The position numbers and the translations under genes were made by a program. Source: CAVQBP01 sp963723205 (GTDB lineage Bacteria > Bacteroidota > Ignavibacteria > Ignavibacteriales > Ignavibacteriaceae). Taken from it: a DNA stretch of 64,000 nucleotides. Below are positions 1 through 8,639 of the stretch, piece after piece. The number at the start of each line of letters is the position of its first letter. Position 1 is the stretch's first letter. The notes below the pieces were generated by a model, which worked only from the letters and a program-made list of their open reading frames with translations, had not been told where the DNA came from and ran no database searches. The stretch lies in NCBI GenBank assembly GCA_963723205.1, contig CAVRQC010000035.1:282216-346215 (forward strand). The letters run 5' to 3'.

Positions 1-520
1 TATACTTTTGCGCATAATCAAGTCCGTAACCTACAACAAATTTACTGGGGATATCGAAACCAATATAATCAATTTTTACATTATATATAAGGCTATTTGG
101 CTTAACTAATAGTGTAATTACTTTCCAGCTAGCCGGATTTTCCTTTAGAATCAGATCTTCTATAAACTTGATAGATAAACCGGAATCCACAATATCTTCA
201 ACAATTATTATATCTCTTCCTTCTATATTACAATTGAGTTCTTTAAGCAAAGTTACCTTGCCGGAAGAGATTTTTTCATCTCCGTAACTGGATAGTTTAA
301 AAAAATCGATCTCACAATCTATATTAATATTTCTTATTAAATCTGCAAGAAATAAGAAAGAGCCATTTAAAATCCCGATTAGTACAGGAACCTTGCCGGA
401 ATATTCTGAAGATATTTGTGCCCCAAGTTCCTTAATTCTTTTTTGAATTACTTCTTCCGTTAATAACGGAATAAATTTTTCACCCTCTATTATTATTTCA
501 TCTTCTTTTATTTCAGGCAT
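1..520 (-). CDS. hpt: Hypoxanthine phosphoribosyltransferase (partial, C-terminus outside window)
   Basis: This is a purine salvage enzyme that joins hypoxanthine or guanine to PRPP to make IMP or GMP in the cytoplasm. Read from an ATG at 520, the frame stays open to the window edge for 173 codons. The PRPP-binding loop VEDIVDSG lies at residues 107-114, and the LNGSFLF and SSYG motifs of bacterial Hpt are also present. Only the last few residues should be missing. The start codon overlaps the 3' end of tilS by 13 bp, so the two are translationally coupled, the common tilS-hpt arrangement. The identification is firm; the stop lies outside the window. Confidence 0.93.
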   Translation of the reverse strand, partial: MPEIKEDEIIIEGEKFIPLLTEEVIQKRIKELGAQISSEYSGKVPVLIGILNGSFLFLADLIRNINIDCEIDFFKLSSYGDEKISSGKVTLLKELNCNIEGRDIIIVEDIVDSGLSIKFIEDLILKENPASWKVITLLVKPNSLIYNVKIDYIGFDIPSKFVVGYGLDYAQKY

Positions 521-1911
521 AGTTTATATATTTTTTTTGTATTACCGGTTAATTTAAATCTATTATCTAGTCTTAAGCCTAATACCCAAACAATATTATT
601 TTGAGTTGTTAAAACTAACTGTTTTTTCTTAAGGATGGAAGGGATTTTTTGTTCATTTAAAAAATCAGAAATTTTTTTTGAACCGCTTCTTCCTCCTGAC
701 AGGTTAAATCCAATCGGATAAAATCTATCTCCCTCCTTCCATCTTCTAATGTTAAACTCACCGCATCTATCTCCCGAAATATATTCAATGCTTTTATCAT
801 TCGATAGTCTAACATTGTCCTTTGAGACCCGGCTAACATGAAGAGTTTTTCCATAAAGCTGAACCGGAACATCAATTTTTATTTTTTTATCTAGATGAAA
901 CTCTTTTTCTTTCGAATTTGCAAAGATAACTATTTGGTTTCTTTCTTTTACAGCCGAAACATTATCTGAAAGATTTACTATTTTCCCAGTTTTTAAATTA
1001 AATAATAAAATTATTTTATTAACGTCATTAAACGATAGCTGAACCAAAAAGTTTCGTTTTGCTACTTCTTTTAAAAAATCTCCTAATAGATATTTATCCA
1101 AATTTTTCAGTTTATCAGGGAATAAAGTTAAAAGATTCTGTTTTTTATCAAAATTAACAGTATTAAAAAAGGATTTTAACTCTTTATCAATTCTTAATGA
1201 AATTCTTTTAAATACCTCAGAAGAATTAAAAACGGAAGCTTCCAAAGAAGGATTCAACCTGCTTTTAATCAACGGAATAATTTCATTCCGAATAAAATTC
1301 CGCTCGTAATCATTACTGAGATTCGTTTCATCAATTCTATAACTTAATTTCTTCTGCCCAAGGTAATTTAATATTTCATCTTTGTTCAGATTAATTACAG
1401 GCCGAATAATATTTTCTCTTTTTACTGCAATACCGGAGATTCCTTTGATGCCGGTCCCTTTAATAAGATTCAATAAAACTGTTTCGGCATTATCATTTGC
1501 ATTATGTGCAGTTGCAATTTTGTTATATTTATTTTTTTTTGCTGTGCTTTCTAATACTGAATACCTGATTTTTCTTCCTGCTTCTTCTAAAGAGATCTTC
1601 CTTCTTGAAGCAAAAGACTTAACATTCTTTTTAACAGAAAAAAATTCAACACCTAATTCTTTGCAGGTTATTTTACAAAATTTTTCATCTTCATCTGCAG
1701 TTTTACCTCTCAACCGGTGATTTACGTGGAGTGCACCTAATTCAATCTTGAATCTTCTTTTAAATTTATTCAAAAAATGAAGTAAGAAAACAGAATCAGG
1801 GCCGCCGCTTAAAGCAATTAAAATCCTGTCATTTTTATTGATAAGCTCCTTCTCATCAATAAACCTGATGACTTTTTGTTCGATATCTTTAATCAAAAAA
1901 ATGTAATCCAA
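508..1911 (-). CDS. tilS: tRNA(Ile)-lysidine synthase TilS
   Basis: TilS converts C34 of the CAU-anticodon tRNA-Ile to lysidine, switching it from Met to Ile decoding. The 467-residue product carries the PP-loop ATP-pyrophosphatase motif SGGPDS at residues 35-40, the HVNHRLRG region near residue 63, AHNANDNAET near 137, and a C-terminal TilS substrate-binding domain (KISDFLNEQKIP). The length is normal for the two-domain type. The start appears to be TTG at 1911, because no in-frame ATG lies upstream of the PP-loop. It overlaps hpt by 13 bp. A CAT-anticodon tRNA also occurs in this window, but it looks like elongator Met rather than the TilS substrate. Confidence 0.93.
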   Translation of the reverse strand: MDYIFLIKDIEQKVIRFIDEKELINKNDRILIALSGGPDSVFLLHFLNKFKRRFKIELGALHVNHRLRGKTADEDEKFCKITCKELGVEFFSVKKNVKSFASRRKISLEEAGRKIRYSVLESTAKKNKYNKIATAHNANDNAETVLLNLIKGTGIKGISGIAVKRENIIRPVINLNKDEILNYLGQKKLSYRIDETNLSNDYERNFIRNEIIPLIKSRLNPSLEASVFNSSEVFKRISLRIDKELKSFFNTVNFDKKQNLLTLFPDKLKNLDKYLLGDFLKEVAKRNFLVQLSFNDVNKIILLFNLKTGKIVNLSDNVSAVKERNQIVIFANSKEKEFHLDKKIKIDVPVQLYGKTLHVSRVSKDNVRLSNDKSIEYISGDRCGEFNIRRWKEGDRFYPIGFNLSGGRSGSKKISDFLNEQKIPSILKKKQLVLTTQNNIVWVLGLRLDNRFKLTGNTKKIYKLCLK

Positions 1912-2041
1912 ATTTAGGTTGAGATTTGTTATTTAACTCATATTACAAAACTCAAGTATGGTTGTAAGAATGAATGATGGTATTCCGGTTATCAAAAAAC
2001 TAAATATTATCAATTTCACATTTAACATTTTCCATCTGGCT

Positions 2042-2671
2042 TCACTCCAGTTTACGCCAGCCAGGTTTTTCATCATTCACTTCCTTCCCTTCCATAATCC
2101 TTTCAACATATTTGCCTAATACATCAAACTCAAGATTGACAGAATCTCCTACTTTCTTTTGAGAGAAAACTGTTTCATCCCAAGTATGGGGTATGATCCC
2201 GACCGAAAAATTATTTTCTCCCAGCTGGGCAACCGTCATGCTGGTGCCATCAATTGAAACCGAACCGACAAAAATTAAATACTTGGAGAATTGAGCAGGA
2301 AAGGAAATTTTCATTAAGTGGCTGTTGGATAATTCCTGGATCTCTTGAACAACTCCGGTAGTATCAATATGCCCTAAGACAAAATGCCCTCCCAGTCTGT
2401 CATCAGCTTTTAGAGGTCGTTCAAGATTAACTTTATCGCCTGTATTTGTTTGACCGAGATTTGTTTTTTTTAATGTTTCCTCAATTGTGTCGACAGAAAA
2501 AGTATCTTTATCTTTTTCTACAACAGTCAAACAGCAGCCGTTTACAGCAATACTGCTGCCGATATCAAGATCATTTATAACTTTTTTTGCTGTGATTTTA
2601 AATTTAAACCCATCCCCTGTTTTAATTTTCCCTGAGATGTTTCCAACTTCTTCTACTAAACCAGTGAACAT
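2042..2671 (-). CDS. ribE: Riboflavin synthase, alpha chain
   Basis: This enzyme dismutates two molecules of 6,7-dimethyl-8-ribityllumazine into riboflavin and an aminopyrimidine, the last step of riboflavin synthesis. The 209-residue protein begins with the family signature MFTGLVEEVG. It has the two tandem lumazine-binding barrels, with NGCCLTV in the first (residues about 1-95) and GTSMTV in the second (about 98-195). The length is typical. ribD lies 45 kb away in this window, so the pathway genes are scattered. No FMN riboswitch is visible upstream. Confidence 0.95.
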   Translation of the reverse strand: MFTGLVEEVGNISGKIKTGDGFKFKITAKKVINDLDIGSSIAVNGCCLTVVEKDKDTFSVDTIEETLKKTNLGQTNTGDKVNLERPLKADDRLGGHFVLGHIDTTGVVQEIQELSNSHLMKISFPAQFSKYLIFVGSVSIDGTSMTVAQLGENNFSVGIIPHTWDETVFSQKKVGDSVNLEFDVLGKYVERIMEGKEVNDEKPGWRKLE

Positions 2672-2725
2672 TTTTTTACTCTTTTTTGTAATTAAATTAA
2701 TTGAAAATATAAAGAGAATATAAAA

Positions 2726-3559
2726 TTAATAAATCGGATCCATTCCATACTTACCGCATGCATACATCATTAAAATTGATGCAAGATCAACAAGAACTTT
2801 TTTTTGATCCACCGTGTGGATAACCAGATTATAAACTTCCGCAACAAACTGCATATTTTTTAAGATTTTATTAAGTTCTTTATACGGCGGGCTCCCATGC
2901 CAGTCCGCAACAGCTTTAACAAGCATTTTTTCATATCTTCTTAAAAATTCACTAAAAGAAATAGTACTTTTTGAATGAGCAGTTCTCGGTCGGCAAATAT
3001 TGATTAAATCATTAAAATAAGTATCCCATTTTTTAGCAAACTGTTTATTTCTATCTCTCATCACATATCTTGCTTTTTCAAGAGAGAAATGAGCTTTGGT
3101 ATTATGTTTATCCTTTGAAGTTAAAGCATAGCCATCATAACTGGTAAATCCGCTTTCATCAATATATTTCCACCTTTTTAATAATTGTTTCGGAGTATAT
3201 ATCACAATAACTTTTTCCAGGGCACTATCTACAACAATAAATTTATTTTTCTGTTCAGTAATGACTGTAATCCAGTGTTCCCAATCATCAACACTCAAAA
3301 TGCATGGTAATCCCTGTTTTAAATGATAAGAAAGAGCTTTTACAGCTTCATTTGGAGTTTCTCTCCTGAAATATTTCATTTTGCAGTTAAAACTTTTTGC
3401 AGCTTTAGCCAGCCCTATTTCATCTGTTCCATACCACCAAGTGCTACCGGCCTTTTTCCCGATTTCTCTTTCATTTTCAAATTTTCCAAGCATAACCAGC
3501 CCGTATTTAAGGGCAAACGGTCCGCACTGGTATTTGTAAGGTTGGGGATAAAAGCTCAT
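2726..3559 (-). CDS. C39-like cysteine peptidase domain protein
   Basis: This 277-residue protein has no signal peptide, so it is probably cytoplasmic. Its N-terminal 120 residues look like a papain-fold C39 peptidase domain. A catalytic-type Cys12 sits in QCGPFALKY, a His95 in DWEHWITVI and an Asp111 in FIVVDSA, in the right order and spacing for a Cys-His-Asp triad. The remaining 150 residues are helical and match no family I recognise. Its start lies about 100 bp from the divergent ATP-grasp gene. C39 domains usually cleave leader peptides of secreted peptides, but here there is no ABC transporter. Protease activity is an inference from the triad. Confidence 0.7.
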   Translation of the reverse strand: MSFYPQPYKYQCGPFALKYGLVMLGKFENEREIGKKAGSTWWYGTDEIGLAKAAKSFNCKMKYFRRETPNEAVKALSYHLKQGLPCILSVDDWEHWITVITEQKNKFIVVDSALEKVIVIYTPKQLLKRWKYIDESGFTSYDGYALTSKDKHNTKAHFSLEKARYVMRDRNKQFAKKWDTYFNDLINICRPRTAHSKSTISFSEFLRRYEKMLVKAVADWHGSPPYKELNKILKNMQFVAEVYNLVIHTVDQKKVLVDLASILMMYACGKYGMDPIY

Positions 3560-3655
3560 AAAATAATTTTTTTTTGCTTTTTAAATTAAAAAATGTAAAT
3601 GATTAAATCATTATACAAATTTTGTGTAAATGATAAAAATGTTTATTTTTTCAAT

Positions 3656-4717
3656 ATGAAAGAATTGAAAGTCGCAGTAGTCTGCAATGAACCACATCCC
3701 GAATTCTACATAAAATCTGTTGAACATGAAATAAAAGAGCTCGATTTTGTACCGTACTTTGAGGTAGAGGAACTTACACCCATTGAAGAATATGAAATTC
3801 TGACAGAAAAGTTGAATAAATCCGGGATTAATGCATATTTTTTAAATATCTTCGACGATATCAATATTCTTATTCAGGATATCAAAAAAAATAAGCCGGA
3901 TATAATCTTTAATTTTGTCGAAATTTATAAAGAAAATTCTGCCTTTGAAATGAATGTGGTGGGCTTGCTGGAATTACTGAATATCCCTTATACCGGAGCT
4001 CCCCCAATGGCTTTGGCAAATTGCCAGAGCAAAGTTTTTGCTAAGAGATTGTTAAACTCAATCGGTATCAGAACTCCCAGGTTCACTGTTTTTAAAAAAC
4101 CTGCTGCAAAATACAATCACAATTTAAAATTCCCTTTAATGGTTAAACCTGCATTTGAGGATGCAAGTGTAGGTATTGAAAATGAGTCGATTGTACAAAA
4201 TAATAGAAAGTTAAAAGAAAGAATCGACTATGTTTTCAGAAATTTTGTACAGCCTGCATTAGTTGAAGAATTTATTAACGGCAGGGAATTGAATGTGGCA
4301 ATTTTAGGAGATACAAATCCTAAAGCTTTGCCAATTAGTGAAATAACCTTTGACGAGATGCCGGATCATCTATATAATATTGTCAGTTATCAGGCTAAGT
4401 GGGATCCTCATCACGAATCTTATCATAAAACTATCCCTGTTTGTCCGGCAAAATTACCTAAGAGTTTAGAAACAAAGGCAAAACAAATTGCACTTAATTC
4501 TTTTAAATTTATGGGCTGCAGAGATTATGCACGTGTAGACATGAGACTTTCAAAGAATAATGAATTATATGTTTTGGAGGTTAATCCTAATCCAGATCTT
4601 ACAGAAGGTGCCGGATTTATGAGATCAATGGAAACGGCAGGATATTCATATGTGAAGGCCTTAAGAAAAATTATTGAGTTCGCCCGGAAAAGAGGGGAAA
4701 GAAATCGTCGGAAGTAA
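3656..4717 (+). CDS. ATP-grasp ligase of the D-alanine--D-alanine ligase type
   Basis: This protein belongs to the ATP-grasp fold that joins a carboxylate to an amine. It is 353 residues from the preferred ATG at 3656; the open frame runs 19 codons further upstream, but that extension is AT-rich and lacks the family's N-terminal strand. Visible elements are an N-terminal Rossmann-like VAVVCNEPHPEF, the ATP-binding core LMVKPAFEDASVGI, the EEFINGRELNVAI segment, and metal ligands in EVNPNPDLTEGAGF. The proline-rich metal loop and the lack of a mur cluster nearby suggest a specialised peptide ligase rather than the housekeeping Ddl. It is divergent from the C39-like peptidase gene, which may supply or process its substrate. 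Confidence 0.8.
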   Translation: MKELKVAVVCNEPHPEFYIKSVEHEIKELDFVPYFEVEELTPIEEYEILTEKLNKSGINAYFLNIFDDINILIQDIKKNKPDIIFNFVEIYKENSAFEMNVVGLLELLNIPYTGAPPMALANCQSKVFAKRLLNSIGIRTPRFTVFKKPAAKYNHNLKFPLMVKPAFEDASVGIENESIVQNNRKLKERIDYVFRNFVQPALVEEFINGRELNVAILGDTNPKALPISEITFDEMPDHLYNIVSYQAKWDPHHESYHKTIPVCPAKLPKSLETKAKQIALNSFKFMGCRDYARVDMRLSKNNELYVLEVNPNPDLTEGAGFMRSMETAGYSYVKALRKIIEFARKRGERNRRK

Positions 4718-4723
4718 TTCCGA

Positions 4724-4871
4724 TTGTAACCTTCGAGTTAACAATGAGAATTATATATAGTAAACCTTCTAAGGTTAATGTTTGGTATAATTATTTATTG
4801 CATACTACCTGAACCGTCACCTTCAAGGGTTTTCAATGTTTATATCAATTGACTTAACCTTGAAGGTTACA
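4724..4871 (+). repeat. Cluster of four short palindromes, core ACCTT..AAGGT
   Basis: Four copies of a 15-18 bp palindrome-like unit lie at about 4727-4741, 4762-4777, 4816-4832 and 4854-4871, each a variant of AACCTTNNAAGGTT. They occupy the space between the convergent ATP-grasp and HAD genes. The last copy overlaps the HAD gene and supplies its final codons and stop. The palindromes could fold as small hairpins and help end transcription on both strands. They resemble short dispersed palindromes known from Bacteroidota genomes; that link is from memory. Confidence 0.55.
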
Positions 4872-5639
4872 ATGCTTTTCAATTAACCCAATAACTTCTT
4901 TCAAATTCTGAGCTTCATAGTCAGGTTTAATTAATATCGAAGGATCTAACGGGTATTTAGTTTTTCCTGTATAAACTAATATGCTTGTCGCGTTAAGTTC
5001 TTTTGCTCCCTGAATGTCAGTTTCTATATCATCACCAATCATTATGAAAGAAGTATCATTCTTAAATCCCAATAATTCAATTGCAGAATAAAAATATATG
5101 GGTGATGGTTTTCCGATGAGTACAGATTCTTTCCCTGCTGCATATTCAATCGCCGAGATAAAAGCTCCTGCATCCAGGCATAAACTTACACCATCAGGTT
5201 TCCAGAATTTATTTTTCTGCATTGCAATTAAATCAGCTCCGTTATAAACTCTTCTGAAAATTTCATTCAGTGTTTCATAGTTCCATTTATCACCGAGATC
5301 CCCTATAACAACTGCTTCCGGATTATTATCATCAATATATTCATGAAAATTCTTTTTAATATTTTCATCACAATAAACCGATACTTTTTTATAATTATTT
5401 TTCACATAATTAATTGCGGCATCCACTGAAGTCAAAGCAGGAATTCCAAAATCCATTTCATTTTCTTTTAGAAAATTTTTTATATCATCGGAAGTTTTAA
5501 GAGTAGAATTACTGATTATATATGAAGGTATTTTTTTTTCTGAAAGGAACCACAAAAACTTTTGTGCATCCGGGGCAGGTTTGGTACCTAATCTTATTAT
5601 TCCATCGAAATCAATTAATACCGGAATGCTTTTAATCAT
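4854..5639 (-). CDS. HAD superfamily phosphatase, NagD-like (class IIA)
   Basis: This is a predicted cytoplasmic phosphohydrolase of 261 residues. Motif I is LIDFDGII, with nucleophile Asp10 and general acid Asp12. Motif II is the Ser/Asn in IISNST, motif III lies at the lysine in IGKPSPIYF, and motif IV is MIGDDIETDIQGAKE. The large cap between motifs II and III is typical of NagD-type enzymes, which act on small sugar phosphates or nucleotides; the substrate cannot be read from sequence. It lies 74 bp downstream of the DUF6580 membrane gene on the same strand and may be the last gene of the cobalamin-regulated unit. Its last codons come from a palindromic repeat. Confidence 0.82.
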   Translation of the reverse strand: MIKSIPVLIDFDGIIRLGTKPAPDAQKFLWFLSEKKIPSYIISNSTLKTSDDIKNFLKENEMDFGIPALTSVDAAINYVKNNYKKVSVYCDENIKKNFHEYIDDNNPEAVVIGDLGDKWNYETLNEIFRRVYNGADLIAMQKNKFWKPDGVSLCLDAGAFISAIEYAAGKESVLIGKPSPIYFYSAIELLGFKNDTSFIMIGDDIETDIQGAKELNATSILVYTGKTKYPLDPSILIKPDYEAQNLKEVIGLIEKHCNLQG

Positions 5640-5713
5640 TAAGACCTGATATTAATGATGTGGGAGCGATTCGGCAAATTGCCCCCACAATATTTTACTA
5701 ATATTTTGAATCC

Positions 5714-6241
5714 TTAATGAACTTCTGCAAGCCGCGGGAATTTAGCTTTTGCTATTTCGAATACTCCGAACATTATACCTACATAAAACAAATCACCTAA
5801 AAGCGTATAGCTGAAGAACGGAATTGCAGCAGTATAACTTTCCATAATTCCCGCAAAATTTTGAGGATAAAGTGCGGAGCCGTACCACATAGCAAAATTG
5901 GTTATTAGAAAGAAACTAACTGAAGCAGAAATGGAAGCTAATATAACTTTGCCCGGTTTTTTTGCTCCTTGCAATGTCATACCTATAAGTACGATTAAAA
6001 CAAAGCTTAAATAAATAACCCACATTTGACTATAAAAGCCGATAATCAGGTCTGTAAGAAATAAAGCTGCCAGCGGAATGATGAATGCAATCCATTTTTT
6101 AGAATAATATGCACCACCAAATAAAGCAACAGCACCGATTGCAGTAAAATTAGGGTAATGAGGTATAAGACGTGTAAATGCTGCTCCAAGTATTATCAAA
6201 GTCAAAACGATAAATCTTGAATTCATTATATTCTCTTTCAT
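5714..6241 (-). CDS. DUF6580-type integral membrane protein, probable cobalamin transport component
   Basis: This 175-residue protein is almost entirely hydrophobic, with about five membrane helices. It opens with the LIPHYPNFTAIGAVALFGG segment seen in DUF6580 proteins, which resemble the S components of ECF-type vitamin transporters. A good ribosome binding site (AAGGAG) precedes the ATG at 6241. It sits 51 bp downstream of the BtuB-like receptor gene, which is preceded by a cobalamin riboswitch. That placement suggests it carries cobalamin or a precursor across the inner membrane. The substrate is inferred from context. Confidence 0.7.
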   Translation of the reverse strand: MKENIMNSRFIVLTLIILGAAFTRLIPHYPNFTAIGAVALFGGAYYSKKWIAFIIPLAALFLTDLIIGFYSQMWVIYLSFVLIVLIGMTLQGAKKPGKVILASISASVSFFLITNFAMWYGSALYPQNFAGIMESYTAAIPFFSYTLLGDLFYVGIMFGVFEIAKAKFPRLAEVH

Positions 6242-6292
6242 TCCTTGCTCCTTTTAATTTATAATAATAAAATATAAATAATTAATTATCTT

Positions 6293-8242
6293 TCAAAAAA
6301 GAAATTTAACACCGGCATATGCAGATAAACCGGGAGTTGCATAACCATAAACTTCTTCATAATATTTATTGAAGAGATTATCAATTCTCATACTCAGACT
6401 GACATAATCGAAAACTCTGTAAGACGCTGCAAGGTTGATAACCGTATAAGGACTCAATTCGGTTCTTTCTGAAGTAAATCCTGTAAAAATTTTATCGTCT
6501 CTTTTTCCTACATAAATTAAATCAATATTAGTGTTAATTTTATCGGAAAGATTATAATTAATATTTAAATCGAATTTATGTTTTGGTCTTCTTAATAAGG
6601 ATTCGTTTTTGTCGGGAGAATTTTCACTTTTATCAATTGCGTTTGTATATGTATAATTAACTTTTAATTTTAAATTTTTAACAGGATATATATCCGCAAA
6701 AAATTCCAGTCCGTTTGTTGATGCCTTATTAATATTTATTTCCCTGTAATTCGCATCATACCAGAAAAGATCTTTATATGAATTATTAAAATATGTAACA
6801 CCAAAGCTTAAATAATTATTAATGAATTGCTCAAACCCGGCATCCCACCCAATACTCTGTTCAGGTTTTAAATTCGGATTCCCGTAAGCAGGATCGAACA
6901 GGAAAGTTAATGATGGTGTTTTAAATCCTGTTCCTAAAGTTGCTTTTAATTTTGTGCCGGTCTGCCATATAACGTAAGCCGGTGCAATCCTATAAGTTAT
7001 TTTATCTCCGAATTTCTGATGGTGATCGAGTCTAATCCCGATTGAGCTGAATAATGAATTCAGAAATTTAGACTGATTCTCTAAATATATTGCCGATGTT
7101 CTTAAGCTGCTGAAGGGTAGGATATTTCCATAAAAATATGAACTTGTAAAAGAATAATATTCCGTATAGGCTTTTTCCTGCTCAGTTTCTAATCCCAGAA
7201 TAAATTTGATGTTCTCGGATAGATTTAAATTATTCTGCAGATCAAATTTTATTTTTCTACCGTCATAAAAACTGTTTGATGCAAAAGGATTATTTAATGT
7301 AGAATCAAAACTGTATTTCCTGACATTCCTGAAATATGAAAATCCAAGTTTCTGTGTTAATAATCCATTGAATAAAGATAAATTTCCTTCTGTTCTAAAA
7401 GCAGATTCATCAAGCTTAAAAATGTAAGTCGGATCGTCGCCGAACATACCGCCATGCTGATCATAATCTGTTTTTGCATTGTTATAACGGTAAAAGAAAT
7501 TCAGACTGAAATTTTCAGAAAAATTAAATCCTAAACGTGAAGAAACATTATCATTATCTGTTCCATCGTTTTCAGTATTTCCATATTTTTTTGAAGCGGC
7601 TGAAAATCCTGAGGTTTTGTATTTACTGACTGTAATAGAGTAGTTTACAATATCTATACTCCCGTTAAGCCCGCCCAATCCTTTTACAGTTCCATATGAA
7701 CCTCCTTCGAGTGAAAGTAAGGCTTTAGGTTTACCATAACCTTTTCTTGTCACAATATTGATTACTCCTGCTAAAGCATCTGATCCATACAGAATGCTCT
7801 GGGGTCCGCGGAGTATTTCAATTCGTTCGATATTATCAGTTGAGAGATCCGAAAAATCAAAAGTATTGCTCGGATCATTAGGCATGTTCATTTCAACACC
7901 ATCAATTAGTACTAAAGTATGATTGGAATTTCCGCCCCGTAGAAAAATACTTTCCAATGCACCCGGACTTCCCTGCTGTGCAATATAAACTCCGTATTGA
8001 TCTCTTAAAAGATCTGCAACATTAAAACTGTTTCTGTCGGCAATTTCAGCTGAATCGATAACAGATATTGAACTGGCAACTTCCAAAGTTGGAGTTGCAG
8101 TTTTAGTTGCTGATATCACTACCTCGGAAAGTCTGTATAAACCGGCAGTATCGGTTTTTTCAACGGTAAAATCCTGAGCTTTCAGAATTGTAAAAGAAAA
8201 GAAAAGAAAAAAAAGAAGAACCAAATAGTTTCTAAAATCCAT
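6293..8242 (-). CDS. btuB: TonB-dependent outer-membrane receptor, BtuB-like
   Basis: This protein imports cobalamin across the outer membrane using TonB energy. The 649 residues show a signal peptide ending near residue 22 (ILKAQ), then a TonB-box-like LSEVVISATKT. The plug domain follows, with IFLRGGNSNHTLVLIDGVE and IERIEILRGPQSILYGSDA, then a 22-strand-type barrel ending in phenylalanine (AGVKFLF). The length matches BtuB (about 600-650), not the larger SusC type. The cobalamin riboswitch about 145 bp upstream makes vitamin B12 the likely ligand. Translation may also respond to a hairpin at 8256-8270 that abuts the Shine-Dalgarno sequence. Confidence 0.88.
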   Translation of the reverse strand: MDFRNYLVLLFFLFFSFTILKAQDFTVEKTDTAGLYRLSEVVISATKTATPTLEVASSISVIDSAEIADRNSFNVADLLRDQYGVYIAQQGSPGALESIFLRGGNSNHTLVLIDGVEMNMPNDPSNTFDFSDLSTDNIERIEILRGPQSILYGSDALAGVINIVTRKGYGKPKALLSLEGGSYGTVKGLGGLNGSIDIVNYSITVSKYKTSGFSAASKKYGNTENDGTDNDNVSSRLGFNFSENFSLNFFYRYNNAKTDYDQHGGMFGDDPTYIFKLDESAFRTEGNLSLFNGLLTQKLGFSYFRNVRKYSFDSTLNNPFASNSFYDGRKIKFDLQNNLNLSENIKFILGLETEQEKAYTEYYSFTSSYFYGNILPFSSLRTSAIYLENQSKFLNSLFSSIGIRLDHHQKFGDKITYRIAPAYVIWQTGTKLKATLGTGFKTPSLTFLFDPAYGNPNLKPEQSIGWDAGFEQFINNYLSFGVTYFNNSYKDLFWYDANYREININKASTNGLEFFADIYPVKNLKLKVNYTYTNAIDKSENSPDKNESLLRRPKHKFDLNINYNLSDKINTNIDLIYVGKRDDKIFTGFTSERTELSPYTVINLAASYRVFDYVSLSMRIDNLFNKYYEEVYGYATPGLSAYAGVKFLF

Positions 8243-8250
8243 TGAAGTTA

Positions 8251-8270
8251 CTCCTTTCCGCCAAGCGGAA
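8251..8270 (-). promoter_or_regulatory. Hairpin abutting the btuB Shine-Dalgarno sequence
   Basis: A perfect 6-bp stem with a 3-nt loop (TTCCGC/GCGGAA, 8256-8270) directly precedes and touches the AAGGAG ribosome binding site at about 8251-8256, a few bases before the btuB ATG at 8242. It could be part of the riboswitch expression platform by limiting ribosome access. This is inferred from position only. Confidence 0.4.
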
Positions 8271-8385
8271 TAAATTTATTAATAAGGTTGTAACTTCGTG
8301 GGGAGTTAATTAGAGTGATAAACGAAAAGTATAATTTGAGATTTCGTTAATCCTACCTCACCCGCGAAGGCAGATTATAATTTTT

Positions 8386-8571
8386 ACGGCAGGTCTCCTG
8401 GCTTTGACAATTAACAATGAATAATAAATAATTAACAATTGTTCATTGTAAATTATAAATTGTCAATTGTTTTACAGTTGCGCGTCAGCTCCGGATTCTT
8501 CCGAATAACGGAAACACCGGATTCCCTATATTTCCCATTATCCCTTTTTAAGGAATTGGGACACCGTAAAT
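8386..8571 (-). ncRNA. Cobalamin riboswitch
   Basis: Read on the minus strand, the segment contains the hallmarks of the adenosylcobalamin aptamer in order. These are a GGTGTCCC-like 5' arm near 8565, AAAAGGGA with GGGAA, CCGGTG, the GGAGCTGACGCGCAACTGTAA core near 8475-8495, and the highly conserved closing box AGCCAGGAGACCTGCC at 8388-8403. Binding of B12 would repress the downstream btuB and DUF6580 genes. The peripheral loop between the core and the final box is about 70 nt and unusually AT-rich, with its own inverted repeat (8404-8412 with 8458-8466). No protein gene is supported here. Confidence 0.95.
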
Positions 8572-8639
8572 ATTTCAAAGAACTGAGTGAAGATAAAAGG
8601 ATTTTATCTATTATCAAAGAAAAATATTCATAATTCGGT

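Noticed and set aside
2672..2725. FMN riboswitch upstream of ribE or ribD
   Set aside because: No RFN-element core is visible in the short upstream regions of either gene.
8439..8633. ORFs on both strands inside the B12 leader (8439-8633 and 8453-8650)
   Set aside because: They overlap the cobalamin riboswitch core and have no ribosome site or protein-like sequence.
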